The notes under the pieces are model-generated. The model was not told the origin of the DNA. It was given only the letters and a program-made list of their open reading frames with translations, and made no database searches. Shown here piece by piece: positions 46,174-55,255 of a DNA stretch of 64,000 bases. The DNA is from Microbacterium invictum (GTDB lineage Bacteria > Actinomycetota > Actinomycetes > Actinomycetales > Microbacteriaceae): contig NZ_JACIFH010000001.1 of the NCBI RefSeq assembly GCF_014197265.1, positions 1,922,001 through 1,986,000 on the forward strand, given 5' to 3'. Both the position numbers and the translations under genes were made by a program. Each line of letters starts with the position of its first letter. The stretch's first letter is position 1.

Positions 46174-46246
46174 CCCTGCCCGGACGACCGGCCGCTCGCC
46201 GAGAGTGTCATCGTCCGCATGCGATTCGTCGCTCGCGCAAAAACCT

Positions 46247-47197
46247 CTACAGCTTGCGCAGGCGCACCGACTCCACGGCGTGGTTCTCGCCCTTGTTCAG
46301 TACGAGCGTCGCGCGGTGACGGGTGGGCTCGACGTTCTCGCGCAGGTTGGGCAGGTTGATGTCGTTCCAGAACCCCAGACCGCGCTCGACGGCCTCGCCC
46401 TCCGACAGATCGGCGATCGGCTTGAAGTAGGAGTTCGGGTTGGCGAACGCGCTCTGACGCAGCGCCAAGAAGCGGTCGATGAACCACGACTCGATGTGCC
46501 GCACATCGGCATCCACATAGATCGAGAAGTCGAACAGGTCGCTCACCGCGAGGTCGTTCGGCGTCGGCGGCGGCGCGAGCACGTTGAGTCCCTCGACGAT
46601 CACGACATCCGGCCGCCGGACCGTGACCCGCGCGTCGGGGATGATGTTGTACCGCATGTGCGAGTAGAACGGCGCCTGCACTTCAGGCTCACCCGACTTG
46701 ACCTGGATCAGGAAGTCGACGAGCGCGCGCCGGTCATACGACTCGGGGAAGCCCTTGCGATGCATGATCCCGCGCCGCTCGAGCTCTTCGTTCGGGTACA
46801 GGAACCCATCGGTGGTGACCAGTTCGACCCGCGGTGTTCCCGGCCACCGGCTCATGAGTTCGCGCAGCAGACGAGCAACCGTGGACTTTCCGACCGCGAC
46901 CGATCCGGCCACGGCCACCACGAACGGCGTGGTCGAATCGGGCTCACCCAGGAATTGCGCCGTCTCGGTGCCGAGGCGCTTGGTGTTCTCGGCGTAGGTG
47001 CTCAGCAGCCGGCTGAGCGGCACGTACACCTCGCGCACCTCGGTGAGGTCCAGGCGGTCGCCGAGCCCGCGCAGCTGCACGACCTCGGTCTCGGTCAGCG
47101 GGTTCGCCATGCCACCGGCGAGGCGCGCCCACTCGGCGCGCCCGATCTCGCGATACAGCGAGTCGACGGTGGTGATGGTGGCGTCATCGGTGGGCAT
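46247..47197 (-). CDS. coaA: pantothenate kinase, type I
   Basis: Phosphorylates pantothenate, the first step to coenzyme A; cytosolic. The 316-residue protein has the length of bacterial CoaA. AVAGSVAVGKSTVARLLREL is the P-loop, LVTTDGFLYPNEELERRG carries the conserved DGF, and RPDVVIVEGLNVL and FKPIADLSEGEAV are family blocks. ATG 47197 (MPTDDATITT) and ATG 47206 are both possible. coaA normally lies next to glmM and glmS in actinobacteria; here it marks the right edge of the inserted glycan locus. It is divergent from the Ppx/GppA gene: the starts are less than 90 bp apart. Confidence 0.96.
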   Translation of the reverse strand: MPTDDATITTVDSLYREIGRAEWARLAGGMANPLTETEVVQLRGLGDRLDLTEVREVYVPLSRLLSTYAENTKRLGTETAQFLGEPDSTTPFVVAVAGSVAVGKSTVARLLRELMSRWPGTPRVELVTTDGFLYPNEELERRGIMHRKGFPESYDRRALVDFLIQVKSGEPEVQAPFYSHMRYNIIPDARVTVRRPDVVIVEGLNVLAPPPTPNDLAVSDLFDFSIYVDADVRHIESWFIDRFLALRQSAFANPNSYFKPIADLSEGEAVERGLGFWNDINLPNLRENVEPTRHRATLVLNKGENHAVESVRLRKL

Positions 47198-47284
47198 CGC
47201 GCCCATCGTATCGGTGGTGGGCGCCGCGTCGCGCACACGTTGCACGGCGAGAGCGGGCCAACACCGGAGCGCTAGTCTGAACAC

Positions 47285-48229
47285 GTGCGCCTGGGAGTCC
47301 TCGACATCGGATCGAACACCGTCCATCTGCTCATCGCGGATGTGATCCCCGGTGGCAGGCCTCTCGCGAAGACCAGCAAGCGCACGGTGCTGCGGCTCAT
47401 GCGCTACCTCGAGCCCGACGGCTCGATCAACGACGAGGGCGTGCAGGCGCTGATCAGCGCGGTGACCGAAGCCCGCAACCTCGCCGCGTCAGAGAACGTC
47501 GCCGAGCTGCTCGCCACCGCCACCAGTGCGGTCCGCGACGCGAAGAACGGCAAGCACGTGATCGCGCAGATCGAAGAGGCGCTGGGGCAAGACCTGCAGG
47601 TGCTGGGCGGCGAGACCGAGGCACGCTACACGTTCCTCGCGGTGCGGCGCTGGTTCGGCTGGTCGGCCGGGCAGATCCTGCTGTTCGACATCGGCGGCGG
47701 ATCGCTCGAGCTCGCGGCCGGCGCCGACGAGCTCCCCGAGGCCGCCGCGTCGGTGCCGCTGGGCGCGGGCCGCATGACCATCAAATTCCTGCCCGACGAC
47801 CCTCCCGGCGAAGAAGCCGTCGAGCGCCTCCGCGAACACGCGACGGAAGTGCTGCGCCCCGCCGCAACGGCGCTGGGCTCCATGCCCAAGCCCGACCACA
47901 TCGTGGGGTCGTCGAAGGCGATCCGATCGCTCGCGAAGCTCGCCGGCACCCCGATGCCGTCGTGGCCGGGCAACGAGCGCATGCTGCTGCCCCGCGACGC
48001 GCTCGGCTCGTGGATTCCGCGGCTCGCGAAGCTCCCGGCATCCGCCCGGCAAGAACTGCCCGGAATCACGCCCGACCGGACATTCCAGATCGTCGCGGCC
48101 GCGGTCGTGCTCCACACCGCCATGACCATGATGAAGGCCGAGTCGCTCACCGTCAGCCCGTGGGCGCTGCGCGAGGGCGTGCTGCTGCGCTACATCGAGT
48201 CGCTGTCGTGGAGCGCGCCCGGCGCGTAA
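47285..48229 (+). CDS. Ppx/GppA family exopolyphosphatase / (p)ppGpp phosphatase
   Basis: A 314-residue ASKHA-fold hydrolase. The N-terminus RLGVLDIGSNTVHLLIADV is the phosphate-1 loop. Further on, ATATSAVRDAKNG, GGETEARYTFLAVRRWFGW and LLFDIGGGSLEL (phosphate-2) are family motifs. Short actinobacterial homologues of this size correspond to Ppx1/Ppx2-type enzymes that cleave polyphosphate or bind (p)ppGpp; which one cannot be told. The start is GTG 47285. It converges with the VapC-type gene. Confidence 0.9.
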   Translation: MRLGVLDIGSNTVHLLIADVIPGGRPLAKTSKRTVLRLMRYLEPDGSINDEGVQALISAVTEARNLAASENVAELLATATSAVRDAKNGKHVIAQIEEALGQDLQVLGGETEARYTFLAVRRWFGWSAGQILLFDIGGGSLELAAGADELPEAAASVPLGAGRMTIKFLPDDPPGEEAVERLREHATEVLRPAATALGSMPKPDHIVGSSKAIRSLAKLAGTPMPSWPGNERMLLPRDALGSWIPRLAKLPASARQELPGITPDRTFQIVAAAVVLHTAMTMMKAESLTVSPWALREGVLLRYIESLSWSAPGA

Positions 48230-48307
48230 CCCGAGAAGTGGATGCCGGATGCTTGCGCGTGGACGACTGCTCGTCGGCTGATGGGGGCAGCCCGCACGGT
48301 CAGCTGT

Positions 48308-48733
48308 TCACGGGAGAACCAGCACGATCGCGCGGTCTTCGGGTTCGAGCATTTCGGGGAGCTGGGCGTCGAGCGTGGCAAGCCGTGCGCCAGCACCCGC
48401 CGCGATGTTGACCAGGTGGGCGTCTGTCACGTGAGCCGGGGTCGCCAGTCGTGAGAGGTCGACAGCCGACTCGGCCAGCGAAGAGGTATCGGCGATGAAC
48501 TCATACCCTGGCGTCTGTCGGATCGTCCGGAGCATCGCGAGCGCCTCTGCCGCAGTGACGGTGCGGCCCACCACCGAGCGATTGATCGATAGCCGGATGA
48601 AGGCCGATTCGGTGACGGGCGTCGTCGCCCACTGATCAACGCCCGACCACCACGCCTGGGCGCGGGCATGATGCACATGGTTCGGCCACGCCAGGGCCAC
48701 GAGGACGTTCACGTCCAGGAGGTACCGCGGCAT
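48308..48733 (-). CDS. PIN-domain ribonuclease toxin (VapC-type)
   Basis: A 141-residue PIN nuclease. The acidic metal ligands are Asp in YLLDVNVLVAL, Glu in TPVTESAFIRL, Asp in THVTDAHLVNIA and Asp in RLATLDAQ. ATG 48733 lies one base from the antitoxin stop; the open frame begins slightly earlier, inside the antitoxin gene. VapC toxins cleave tRNA or rRNA. The group with AWPNHVHHARAQAWW is widespread in actinobacteria as chromosomal toxin-antitoxin loci. Confidence 0.9.
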   Translation of the reverse strand: MPRYLLDVNVLVALAWPNHVHHARAQAWWSGVDQWATTPVTESAFIRLSINRSVVGRTVTAAEALAMLRTIRQTPGYEFIADTSSLAESAVDLSRLATPAHVTDAHLVNIAAGAGARLATLDAQLPEMLEPEDRAIVLVLP

Positions 48734-48734
48734 G

Positions 48735-48953
48735 TCAGTCTCGGTGTGCATTCACATCATCGAGGGTCAGTGGCGCCGCATCGATCTCGATCGAGAAGGT
48801 CGGAAAACCGCCGGTGACATCGATCGGCCCCATCCTCGAAAGGCCAAGTTGCGCGAGTTCTGAGACTGCCGCCCCGAGCGAGAGTCCGCGGTCACGGGCG
48901 ATCGCACGCGCAACGCTGAGCACGCGATCATCAAGCTCGAGGGTGGTACGCAT
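48735..48953 (-). CDS. ribbon-helix-helix antitoxin (VapB-type)
   Basis: A 72-residue protein beginning MRTTLELDDRVLSVARAIARDRGLSLGAAVSELAQLGL, a typical ribbon-helix-helix DNA-binding start. A C-terminal arm (PIDVTGGFPTFSIEID) probably occupies the toxin. ATG 48953 has AGGA 7 nt upstream; GTG 48959 is also in frame. It is the first gene of the pair and probably represses its own promoter in the 49-kb gap. Confidence 0.88.
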   Translation of the reverse strand: MRTTLELDDRVLSVARAIARDRGLSLGAAVSELAQLGLSRMGPIDVTGGFPTFSIEIDAAPLTLDDVNAHRD

Positions 48954-49014
48954 ATCCACATCCTAACATCACCGCATCACCGCATCGGGGCATCATCGCC
49001 CCAGAGCACCCCGC

Positions 49015-49965
49015 TCAGTCCGCGAACGCGCAGTGCATGCGCACCGCCGCACTCTCGTCGTACTCCTGGATGAACCCGAAGAACGACTGGCCCTCAGTCG
49101 TCAGCAGCGGCGCCTCACGCAGCGCGAACAGGGCGACGTCTTGCGCGGGGTCGGTGACGACGGGGGCGGATGCCGGTGGTGCGGCCCGTCCGGAGATCCC
49201 GCTCTCCTGCACGCCGTCGAGCCACTCCGTCGGCGGGCACACCCCGCCCCACGCCGCGACCGGCGCAGTCTGTACCGGGTAGAACGCCCCGTCGATCGCT
49301 TCGAGCCGGATCACCCGGCTGAGCTCCCCCGTGCCACCGTCGGCGCACGATCGGGCATCGTCGGTGAACGGCATCCGCAGCACGATGTCGACTTGCAGCC
49401 CGCCGTCGACCGCGGTGACGCCGCGGGTCACGTCGCCGCAGCGCGTGGTCCGTGCGATCGGGTACACGACCTGCTCGGCCACGGCAGCGGCATCCATCCC
49501 GATCCCCCGCCATATGTACCAGAGCTGGTGCACGGCGTTGCCGTCGACCAGGGTGATCGGAATCGCCGCGTCCACGACACCGTCGCCGTCGACGTCGGCC
49601 TCGACCGGGTCGCCGAGTTCGTAGGTGCGCGACAGGTCGTCGGCGCCGACCCCACCGGTCAACGTGACCGGGTACGGCTCGCCGAGGCCATCGGGCGCGA
49701 AGGACCATTCGGCATCGGCGGCCCACGCCGCGATATCGGCCGCGGTGAGGTCGGGAACCGCGGGTTCGGTGACCTCCACCACGGGTGTCTCCGACGTCGC
49801 GGGCGTGTCCTCAGCCGCCGGCACCGACGGCGCGCCCGTCGCGCATCCGGCGAGCAGCAGTACGAGGGATGCCGCGGTCACGACCCCCACGCGCGGAAGC
49901 GCGCTCCCGCGCCCACCCCACCGGGCCGTCGATCGCGCACGACCGGACTCTCGCGTTGTCCCCAT
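49015..49965 (-). CDS. lipoprotein of unknown function
   Basis: A 316-residue exported lipoprotein. The signal peptide ends with VLLLAGC, a good lipobox with the lipidated Cys at about 42. A Thr/Pro/Glu-rich spacer follows, then a globular domain containing VEADVDGDGVVDAAIPI (an EF-hand/FG-GAP-like calcium loop) and several Cys residues. The start codon context is GGGGGGACGAC-ATGGGGAC, the same G-rich start pattern as in the glycan locus. I do not recognise a family. It lies between the VapBC-type pair and a conserved hypothetical, all on the minus strand. Confidence 0.8.
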   Translation of the reverse strand: MGTTRESGRARSTARWGGRGSALPRVGVVTAASLVLLLAGCATGAPSVPAAEDTPATSETPVVEVTEPAVPDLTAADIAAWAADAEWSFAPDGLGEPYPVTLTGGVGADDLSRTYELGDPVEADVDGDGVVDAAIPITLVDGNAVHQLWYIWRGIGMDAAAVAEQVVYPIARTTRCGDVTRGVTAVDGGLQVDIVLRMPFTDDARSCADGGTGELSRVIRLEAIDGAFYPVQTAPVAAWGGVCPPTEWLDGVQESGISGRAAPPASAPVVTDPAQDVALFALREAPLLTTEGQSFFGFIQEYDESAAVRMHCAFAD

Positions 49966-50061
49966 GTCGTCCCCCCAGACGATTCCCCCGCGTCGCGTAC
50001 GCAAGTCGCCCCATCGTAGCGAGTGGATGCCGGGGCGCGTCAACCGACGCCGATCGCGGGA

Positions 50062-51906
50062 TCAGATCGGGAGCATCTGCTCCGCGGTCTCGCGCAGGTC
50101 AGCACCGTCGCGCGCCGCGCGCACGGCGACCGAGGCCGACACCGCCAGCGCGGTGCCGTGCAGCACGGCCTTGCCCGCGTGGGTACCGATCAGTTCACGA
50201 AGCGAGCCGAACGCGTGACCCTTACCTGCTGCCGCGAGGATGTCCCTCGCCGCGGCCTGGCCGGCGGGGTTCCCATCCGCGAGTCGGGCACGCGCGACCC
50301 CGGCGCCGAAGGCGGATGCGCCGTGCCAGCCGTCCAAGAACCCGAGGCCGACCCCGATCACCTGCGCGACCGACGGCCGATCCGCCTCGGGGTCGGACGG
50401 GATCCCCTCGAGCACGACCTGGGCGACGGCGTCGCTGCCCTCTGCCAGCGCCTCGCTGAGCAGTCGCAGCACGATGATGGCACGCTCGCGCGCGGCGCCG
50501 ACCGGCGTGAAGAGCTCGAGGTTATGCCGTTCCTGCGCACGTTCGAGTGCGTCGTTGAACCGGTCGAGGTCGCCCTCTTCGAGGTTGTCGAGGTCGATGC
50601 CGTCCTCGGCGAGCAGCGGCGCCAGCTCTTCGAGCATCTGCTGGGCCATCCCCGGCTTGTGGACGATGCCCAGTCGTGCCATCTCGGCGCGTACTTCGGG
50701 GTCGGCGAACGGGTCGTCGAACTCGTCGTCGTCCTCGTCCTCGAAGTCGGCGGATGCGAACTCGGTCTCGTCGTCGTCATCGTGGGTCAACACCCCCGCC
50801 ATCGTCATCGCCACGGTCAGTCCGTGGGCGACGACCCCGGCCCGCTCTTCGGGAACCGCGAACTCGTGCGGGCGCGTGCTGGTGAGCAGTCCGCGGTCGG
50901 CGAGTTCGACAAGCGGACGCCGCGCGAGAAGGTCGAGAAACTCCTCGTAGCGGTCTTCTGGTGGCGACGGGTCGATCACCCCGTCGAGTGCATCCACCAC
51001 GAGGTCTATGGAGCGGGCGAAGATCTCTTCACCACGTGGACCGTCGCCGGCCCGCAGCACGTTCGTGAGTTTCTCTGAAAGGTAGAGGCCGGCGACCTTC
51101 TCGGCCGATTCCAGCGGCGGTAGGTCATCAGCGAGCCACTCGGCGGCCGCAGGCCCCGGGCGCACGCGCGAGGCGGTGACGTGCACGATCCCGGCGATCT
51201 GCAGGACCTCCCACCATGCGCCGAGCGGGGCGAGTTCCCACATCGTGGAGACCTGCACCGGCGCTGACTCCGTCCACCGTCCAGTGCGTTTGGCGACGCC
51301 GACGGCGTTGAGCCCGATCATGGCTGCGACCGGCTCGATGTCGGCTCGGCGCAGCGCGCCCGTGTCGGTGATCGGCTTGCTCGTGCCCATCCATTCGAGC
51401 AGGCCGCGCACGCCGGCGATGAGCGGCAGGTCGGCCAGGGCCTGTCGTCGTTGTTCGACGGGCAGTGCGGCCGACGCCGTGGCCGCGCGCGCGATCACCT
51501 CCGCGCCACCGAAGCCGCCCATCAGCTCGTCGAGCTCGTCGAGCTCGTCGGCCACGATCCCGTGGGCGGCGTCCCACAGTGCGGTGTCCGTCTCGGTCTC
51601 CAGGCGGAAGTGGATGTACGCGTCGAGCGCCTCGATCAGACCGAGCGGGTCGCCCACATGCGCGTCGTCGCCGATCACCGCGCACATCCGCTCGACGCTT
51701 CGAGGGTCGAGCAGGTCGATCCGGTGCGCACCGGCGAGCGCGACGAGCTCTTCCAGCGTCGTCAGCGCGTCGTCGATGTCGTCGTCGTCGGCGCTGGGGT
51801 CGCTGCGACGCAGCCACGCCTCATAATCACGCAGCACGACGCGTTCGGTGAACGTGCCGGTGCGCTTGGCCGGGTTGACCGAGGGACGTTTCCGCTTCTT
51901 CGACAT
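50062..51906 (-). CDS. large conserved-looking hypothetical protein
   Basis: I do not recognise the family with certainty. The 614-residue soluble protein begins MSKKRKRPSVNPAKRTGTFTERVV and is mostly alpha-helical by composition. An acidic stretch (THDDDDETEFASADFEDEDDDEFDDPF) lies at about residues 385-412, roughly two-thirds along. No signal peptide, membrane segment or catalytic motif is visible. ATG 51906 has GAGGAT upstream. It might be an actinobacterial helical scaffold protein, but no function should be assumed. Confidence 0.75.
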   Translation of the reverse strand: MSKKRKRPSVNPAKRTGTFTERVVLRDYEAWLRRSDPSADDDDIDDALTTLEELVALAGAHRIDLLDPRSVERMCAVIGDDAHVGDPLGLIEALDAYIHFRLETETDTALWDAAHGIVADELDELDELMGGFGGAEVIARAATASAALPVEQRRQALADLPLIAGVRGLLEWMGTSKPITDTGALRRADIEPVAAMIGLNAVGVAKRTGRWTESAPVQVSTMWELAPLGAWWEVLQIAGIVHVTASRVRPGPAAAEWLADDLPPLESAEKVAGLYLSEKLTNVLRAGDGPRGEEIFARSIDLVVDALDGVIDPSPPEDRYEEFLDLLARRPLVELADRGLLTSTRPHEFAVPEERAGVVAHGLTVAMTMAGVLTHDDDDETEFASADFEDEDDDEFDDPFADPEVRAEMARLGIVHKPGMAQQMLEELAPLLAEDGIDLDNLEEGDLDRFNDALERAQERHNLELFTPVGAARERAIIVLRLLSEALAEGSDAVAQVVLEGIPSDPEADRPSVAQVIGVGLGFLDGWHGASAFGAGVARARLADGNPAGQAAARDILAAAGKGHAFGSLRELIGTHAGKAVLHGTALAVSASVAVRAARDGADLRETAEQMLPI

Positions 51907-51972
51907 GTCTTCCATCCTCACAGGCGACCGGGCTGCGATGCCATTCGTGCCGAAGAGAATGGATGCCGGAGC

Positions 51973-52416
51973 TCACGCCTCGGGTCGCGGATCGCCGAAC
52001 ACGCGCTTCGCGACCGCGGCGATGTCGCTGTCGAGGTGGTCGATGCGCTGGTCGAGCGCCTCGAACCGTGCGTTCATCTCACCGCGCAGGCCGTCGATAC
52101 GCCCGTTGACACCCTTGATCTCGCCCCGTAGCTCACCGCTCAGCCCATCGATGCGACTGCTCAGTCCGACGACGAGCCCGTCGATACGGCCGTTCACCCC
52201 TTCGATCTGACCATTCACTCCATCGAAGCGACCGATCACCCCGTCGATCTGACCATTCACTCCATCGAAGCGACCGATCACCCCGTCGATCCGACCGTTG
52301 ACCCCGTCGATGGCGTTCGTCGTGGCACGGTTGATCAGCGTGGTCATGAGGGTCATCCCGCCGACCATGATCGTGGTGAACACGCCGATCAGCACCCACG
52401 TCTGCGGCTCGGTCAT
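51973..52416 (-). CDS. membrane-anchored heptad-repeat (coiled-coil) protein
   Basis: A 147-residue protein. A short N-terminal membrane segment (WVLIGVFTTIMVGGMTLMTTL) is followed by about 14 near-perfect heptads of the form I-D-G-V-N-G-R / F-D-G-V-N-G-Q. The regular Ile/Phe at every seventh position indicates a long parallel coiled coil or beta-trimeric stalk. The C-terminal KRVFGDPRPEA is polar. ATG 52416 has AAGG 10 nt upstream; ATG 52425 is possible. The role is unknown; similar small proteins are scattered in actinobacteria. It precedes glmM by about 150 bp on the same strand. Confidence 0.7.
   Translation of the reverse strand: MTEPQTWVLIGVFTTIMVGGMTLMTTLINRATTNAIDGVNGRIDGVIGRFDGVNGQIDGVIGRFDGVNGQIEGVNGRIDGLVVGLSSRIDGLSGELRGEIKGVNGRIDGLRGEMNARFEALDQRIDHLDSDIAAVAKRVFGDPRPEA
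52207..52290. repeat. two exact tandem copies of a 42-bp unit in the heptad-repeat gene
   Basis: CTGACCATTCACTCCATCGA and the following 22 bases stand at 52207-52248 and are repeated exactly at 52249-52290. Each copy encodes two heptads, so changes in copy number keep the frame. Confidence 0.9.
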
Positions 52417-52571
52417 GATGTCCATGCCTTCATTGTGCGACACATGGCTCTACGGTGCCAGCAGCCTGCAGCGATGCTACTGCCGCAACCCGGATCTGTG
52501 GACAGGTCACGCCAAGGTCCCTGTGGGGAGGAGCCTCTGGCATTCGGATCCGAGTAGTGGATGCCAGACCG

Positions 52572-53915
52572 TCAGCCCCGCACGACCTCCGCGAGCTCGT
52601 CTGCGACGCGCTGCGCCTCATCGTGGGTCGACGCCTCGACCATGACGCGCACCATCTGCTCGGTGCCGGAGGGCCGCAGCAGCACGCGTCCACTGTCGCC
52701 CAGCGCTGCGGTTGCGGCATCCGCTGCGGCGACGACGTCGGCATCCGTCGCCCGCGACCGCTCGACGCCGCGCACGTTGATCAGCACCTGCGGGAACACG
52801 GTCATGACCTGCGCGAGTTCGGCGAGCGTCTTGCCGCTGCGGGCCATCTCGGCGCACAGGTGCAGGCCGGTCAGCACGCCGTCGCCGGTGGTGGCGAACT
52901 CGCTCATGATGACGTGGCCGCTCTGCTCGCCGCCGAGCCCGAAGCGTCCCTGGTTCATGCGCTCGAGCACGTAGCGGTCGCCGACGGCGGTGGTCTCGAC
53001 GGTGATGCCGTGCTCGGTCATCGCGCGGTGCAGGCCGAGGTTGCTCATGACGGTCGTCACCAGCGTGTCGGCCGGCAGGTGTCCGCGGCGCTTCATCGCC
53101 AGCGCGAGTATCGCCATGATCTTGTCGCCGTCGACCACGTTGCCCGAGGCGTCCACCGCGAGGCATCGGTCGGCGTCGCCGTCGTGGGCGATGCCGACGT
53201 CGGCGCCGGTGCGTACGACCTCGGCCGCGAGAACGTCGAGGTGGGTGGAACCGACACCCTCGTTGATGTTGATGCCGTCGGGGTCGGCACCGATCACGGT
53301 CACCCGGGCGCCGGCAGTGCGGAAGACTTCAGGCGACACGCCCGACGCGGCACCGTTGGCGCAATCCAGCACCACGTGGAGGCCGTTGAGACGATTCGGC
53401 AGCGAGGCGAGCAGGTGCAATGCATAGCGGTCTTCGGCGTCGGAGAACCGACTCACCCGGCCTACCGAAGCACCAGTGGGCTGCAGCTTCGGGCCGGCCA
53501 TCGCCTCTTCGATGCGCGCCTCGACCTCGTCGGGCAGCTTGACGCCGCCGCGTGCGAAGATCTTGATCCCGTTGTCGGGGGCGGGGTTGTGTGACGCCGA
53601 GATCATGACGCCGAAGTCGGCGTCGATGTCGGCGATGAGGAAGGCGGCGGCGGGGGTGGGGAGCACACCGGCATCCAGCACATCCACACCAGACGAAGCC
53701 AGACCCGCTTCGACAGCCGCACTGAGGAAGGCCCCCGAGACGCGCGGGTCGCGCGCGATGACGGCGGTGAGCCGCTTGCCGGTGGCGAGTCGCGCCTCGG
53801 CAATACGCCCCTGGCCCAGGACGACAGCGGTCGCCTGGGCCAGGGTGAGTGCGAGGTCAGCGGTGAGGGTGCCGTTGGCGAGGCCACGGACACCGTCGGT
53901 ACCGAACAGCGCCAT
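52572..53915 (-). CDS. glmM: phosphoglucosamine mutase
   Basis: Converts glucosamine-6-phosphate to glucosamine-1-phosphate on the way to UDP-GlcNAc. The 447-residue protein has the expected length and motifs. The phosphorylated Ser is Ser108 in MISASHNP, the metal loop is [13 protein letters not shown], the sugar loop is GLGGEQSGH, and the phosphate-binding loop is [11 protein letters not shown]. It follows rpsI on the same strand by 6 bp, the usual actinobacterial rplM-rpsI-glmM order. Confidence 0.97.
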   Translation of the reverse strand: MALFGTDGVRGLANGTLTADLALTLAQATAVVLGQGRIAEARLATGKRLTAVIARDPRVSGAFLSAAVEAGLASSGVDVLDAGVLPTPAAAFLIADIDADFGVMISASHNPAPDNGIKIFARGGVKLPDEVEARIEEAMAGPKLQPTGASVGRVSRFSDAEDRYALHLLASLPNRLNGLHVVLDCANGAASGVSPEVFRTAGARVTVIGADPDGININEGVGSTHLDVLAAEVVRTGADVGIAHDGDADRCLAVDASGNVVDGDKIMAILALAMKRRGHLPADTLVTTVMSNLGLHRAMTEHGITVETTAVGDRYVLERMNQGRFGLGGEQSGHVIMSEFATTGDGVLTGLHLCAEMARSGKTLAELAQVMTVFPQVLINVRGVERSRATDADVVAAADAATAALGDSGRVLLRPSGTEQMVRVMVEASTHDEAQRVADELAEVVRG

Positions 53916-53921
53916 GAATGC

Positions 53922-54410
53922 TTAGCGCTTCGAGTACTGCGGAGCCTTACGGGCCTTCTTGAGACCGGCCTTCTTGCGCTCGATGACGCGGGCGTCACGC
54001 GAGAGGAAGCCGGCCTTCTTCAGGGTGGCGCGGTTGTTCTCGGCGTCGATCTGGTTGAGCGAACGGGCGATGCCCAGGCGCAGCGCGCCGGCCTGGCCGC
54101 TGTCGCCGCCACCCGAGATGCGGGCGATGACGTCGTACGCGCCGGTCAGGTTCAGCACCGTGAACGGGTCGGTGATCAGCTGCTGGTGCAGCTTGTTCGG
54201 GAAGTAGTCCTCGAGCGCACGGCCGTTGACCGTGATTGTGCCCGAACCGGGGATCAGGCGCACGCGGGCGATGGCCTGCTTGCGGCGGCCGACGGCCGCA
54301 CCGGGAACCGAGAGCACCGGGCGGGGCGCTGCGGCCTCGGCCTCGGTGGCCGGGGTCTCGGTGGAGTAATTCTGGGGGGTCTCCTCGATGGAGTCAGCGA
54401 TCTTCGCCAT
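53922..54410 (-). CDS. rpsI: 30S ribosomal protein S9
   Basis: A 162-residue S9. The conserved body begins [17 protein letters not shown] and ends with [12 protein letters not shown], whose C-terminal Lys-Arg tail contacts tRNA in the P site. The first 35 residues ([23 protein letters not shown]) are an acidic extension seen in many actinobacteria. It lies 30 bp after rplM. Confidence 0.98.
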   Translation of the reverse strand: MAKIADSIEETPQNYSTETPATEAEAAAPRPVLSVPGAAVGRRKQAIARVRLIPGSGTITVNGRALEDYFPNKLHQQLITDPFTVLNLTGAYDVIARISGGGDSGQAGALRLGIARSLNQIDAENNRATLKKAGFLSRDARVIERKKAGLKKARKAPQYSKR

Positions 54411-54440
54411 CAGATATGTCCTTGGTCTTTTCGGCGGCGC

Positions 54441-54887
54441 TTACTGGGCGACCTGGTCGAGTGTGTACGGGGTGGGCTGCTGTGCAGCGTGGGGGTGCTC
54501 GCCACCGGCGTACACCTTCAGCTTCGAGAGCTGGTCGCGGCCCAGGCTGTTCTTGGGCAGCATGCCGCGGACGGCCTTCTCGACCGCGCGGACGGGGTTC
54601 TTCTCGAGGAGCTCCTCGTACGAGACCGACTTGAGGCCGCCCGGGTAACCCGAGTGGCGGTAGGCCCGCTTCTTCTGGAGCTTCTGACCGGTGAGGGCCA
54701 CCTTCTCGGCGTTGACGATGATGACGAAGTCACCGGTGTCGACGTGGTTCGCGAAGGTGGGCTTGTGCTTGCCACGGAGAAGGGTCGCGGCGTGCGAGGC
54801 CAGGCGGCCGAGGACGACGTCGGTTGCGTCGATGACCAGCCACTCGCGGGTCACTTCACCGACCTTGGGGGTGTACGTGCGCGTCAC
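54441..54887 (-). CDS. rplM: 50S ribosomal protein L13
   Basis: A 148-residue L13. [37 protein letters not shown] and [15 protein letters not shown] are family blocks. The start is GTG 54887 with a weak upstream A/G stretch. It is first in the rplM-rpsI-glmM operon. Confidence 0.98.
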   Translation of the reverse strand: MTRTYTPKVGEVTREWLVIDATDVVLGRLASHAATLLRGKHKPTFANHVDTGDFVIIVNAEKVALTGQKLQKKRAYRHSGYPGGLKSVSYEELLEKNPVRAVEKAVRGMLPKNSLGRDQLSKLKVYAGGEHPHAAQQPTPYTLDQVAQ

Positions 54888-55188
54888 AGTAGTGCTGCTT
54901 TCTTGATTCGAACGGAGAGGTTCGTGAATCCCACTCCGGGGTGGTTCTCGCCGAGGAAATCAGCAAGAACGCTGCCAGTGGAGGGCTCACGTTCGTGGTG
55001 CCGGGTCAGCTGAGCCGACACCAAAGCAAGAGTCTACGCCATGGGGATGCCGGTGTCCAAAGCGGCCGGCACGCGGCATCCTGTTCGTCTCGAGCTGCAT
55101 CATCGGCATCGGCGTGTTCTACGACGACCGCGACGGGCGGATATTCTTCATCGTCGATCGGACGACGTTCCGGATGAGGAGAGGAGCA
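54888..55188 (-). promoter_or_regulatory. promoter and leader region of rplM
   Basis: About 300 bp without a convincing gene between the surface-protein terminator and rplM. Ribosomal-protein leaders often carry a regulatory RNA; none could be folded with confidence here. A GGATGCCGG copy is present at 55045-55053. Confidence 0.4.
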
Positions 55189-55223
55189 CGCCGAGACGCC
55201 ACGGGAAGTGTGGCGTCTCGGCG
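55189..55223. terminator. terminator hairpin after the repeat surface protein
   Basis: A perfect 14-bp stem, CGCCGAGACGCCAC with GTGGCGTCTCGGCG, around a 7-nt loop, 33 bp downstream of the surface-protein stop (minus strand). It lacks a strong T-run but is very stable. Confidence 0.65.
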
Positions 55224-55255
55224 CGATCTGGTTCCTCGACCGGGGTCGGATGCGG

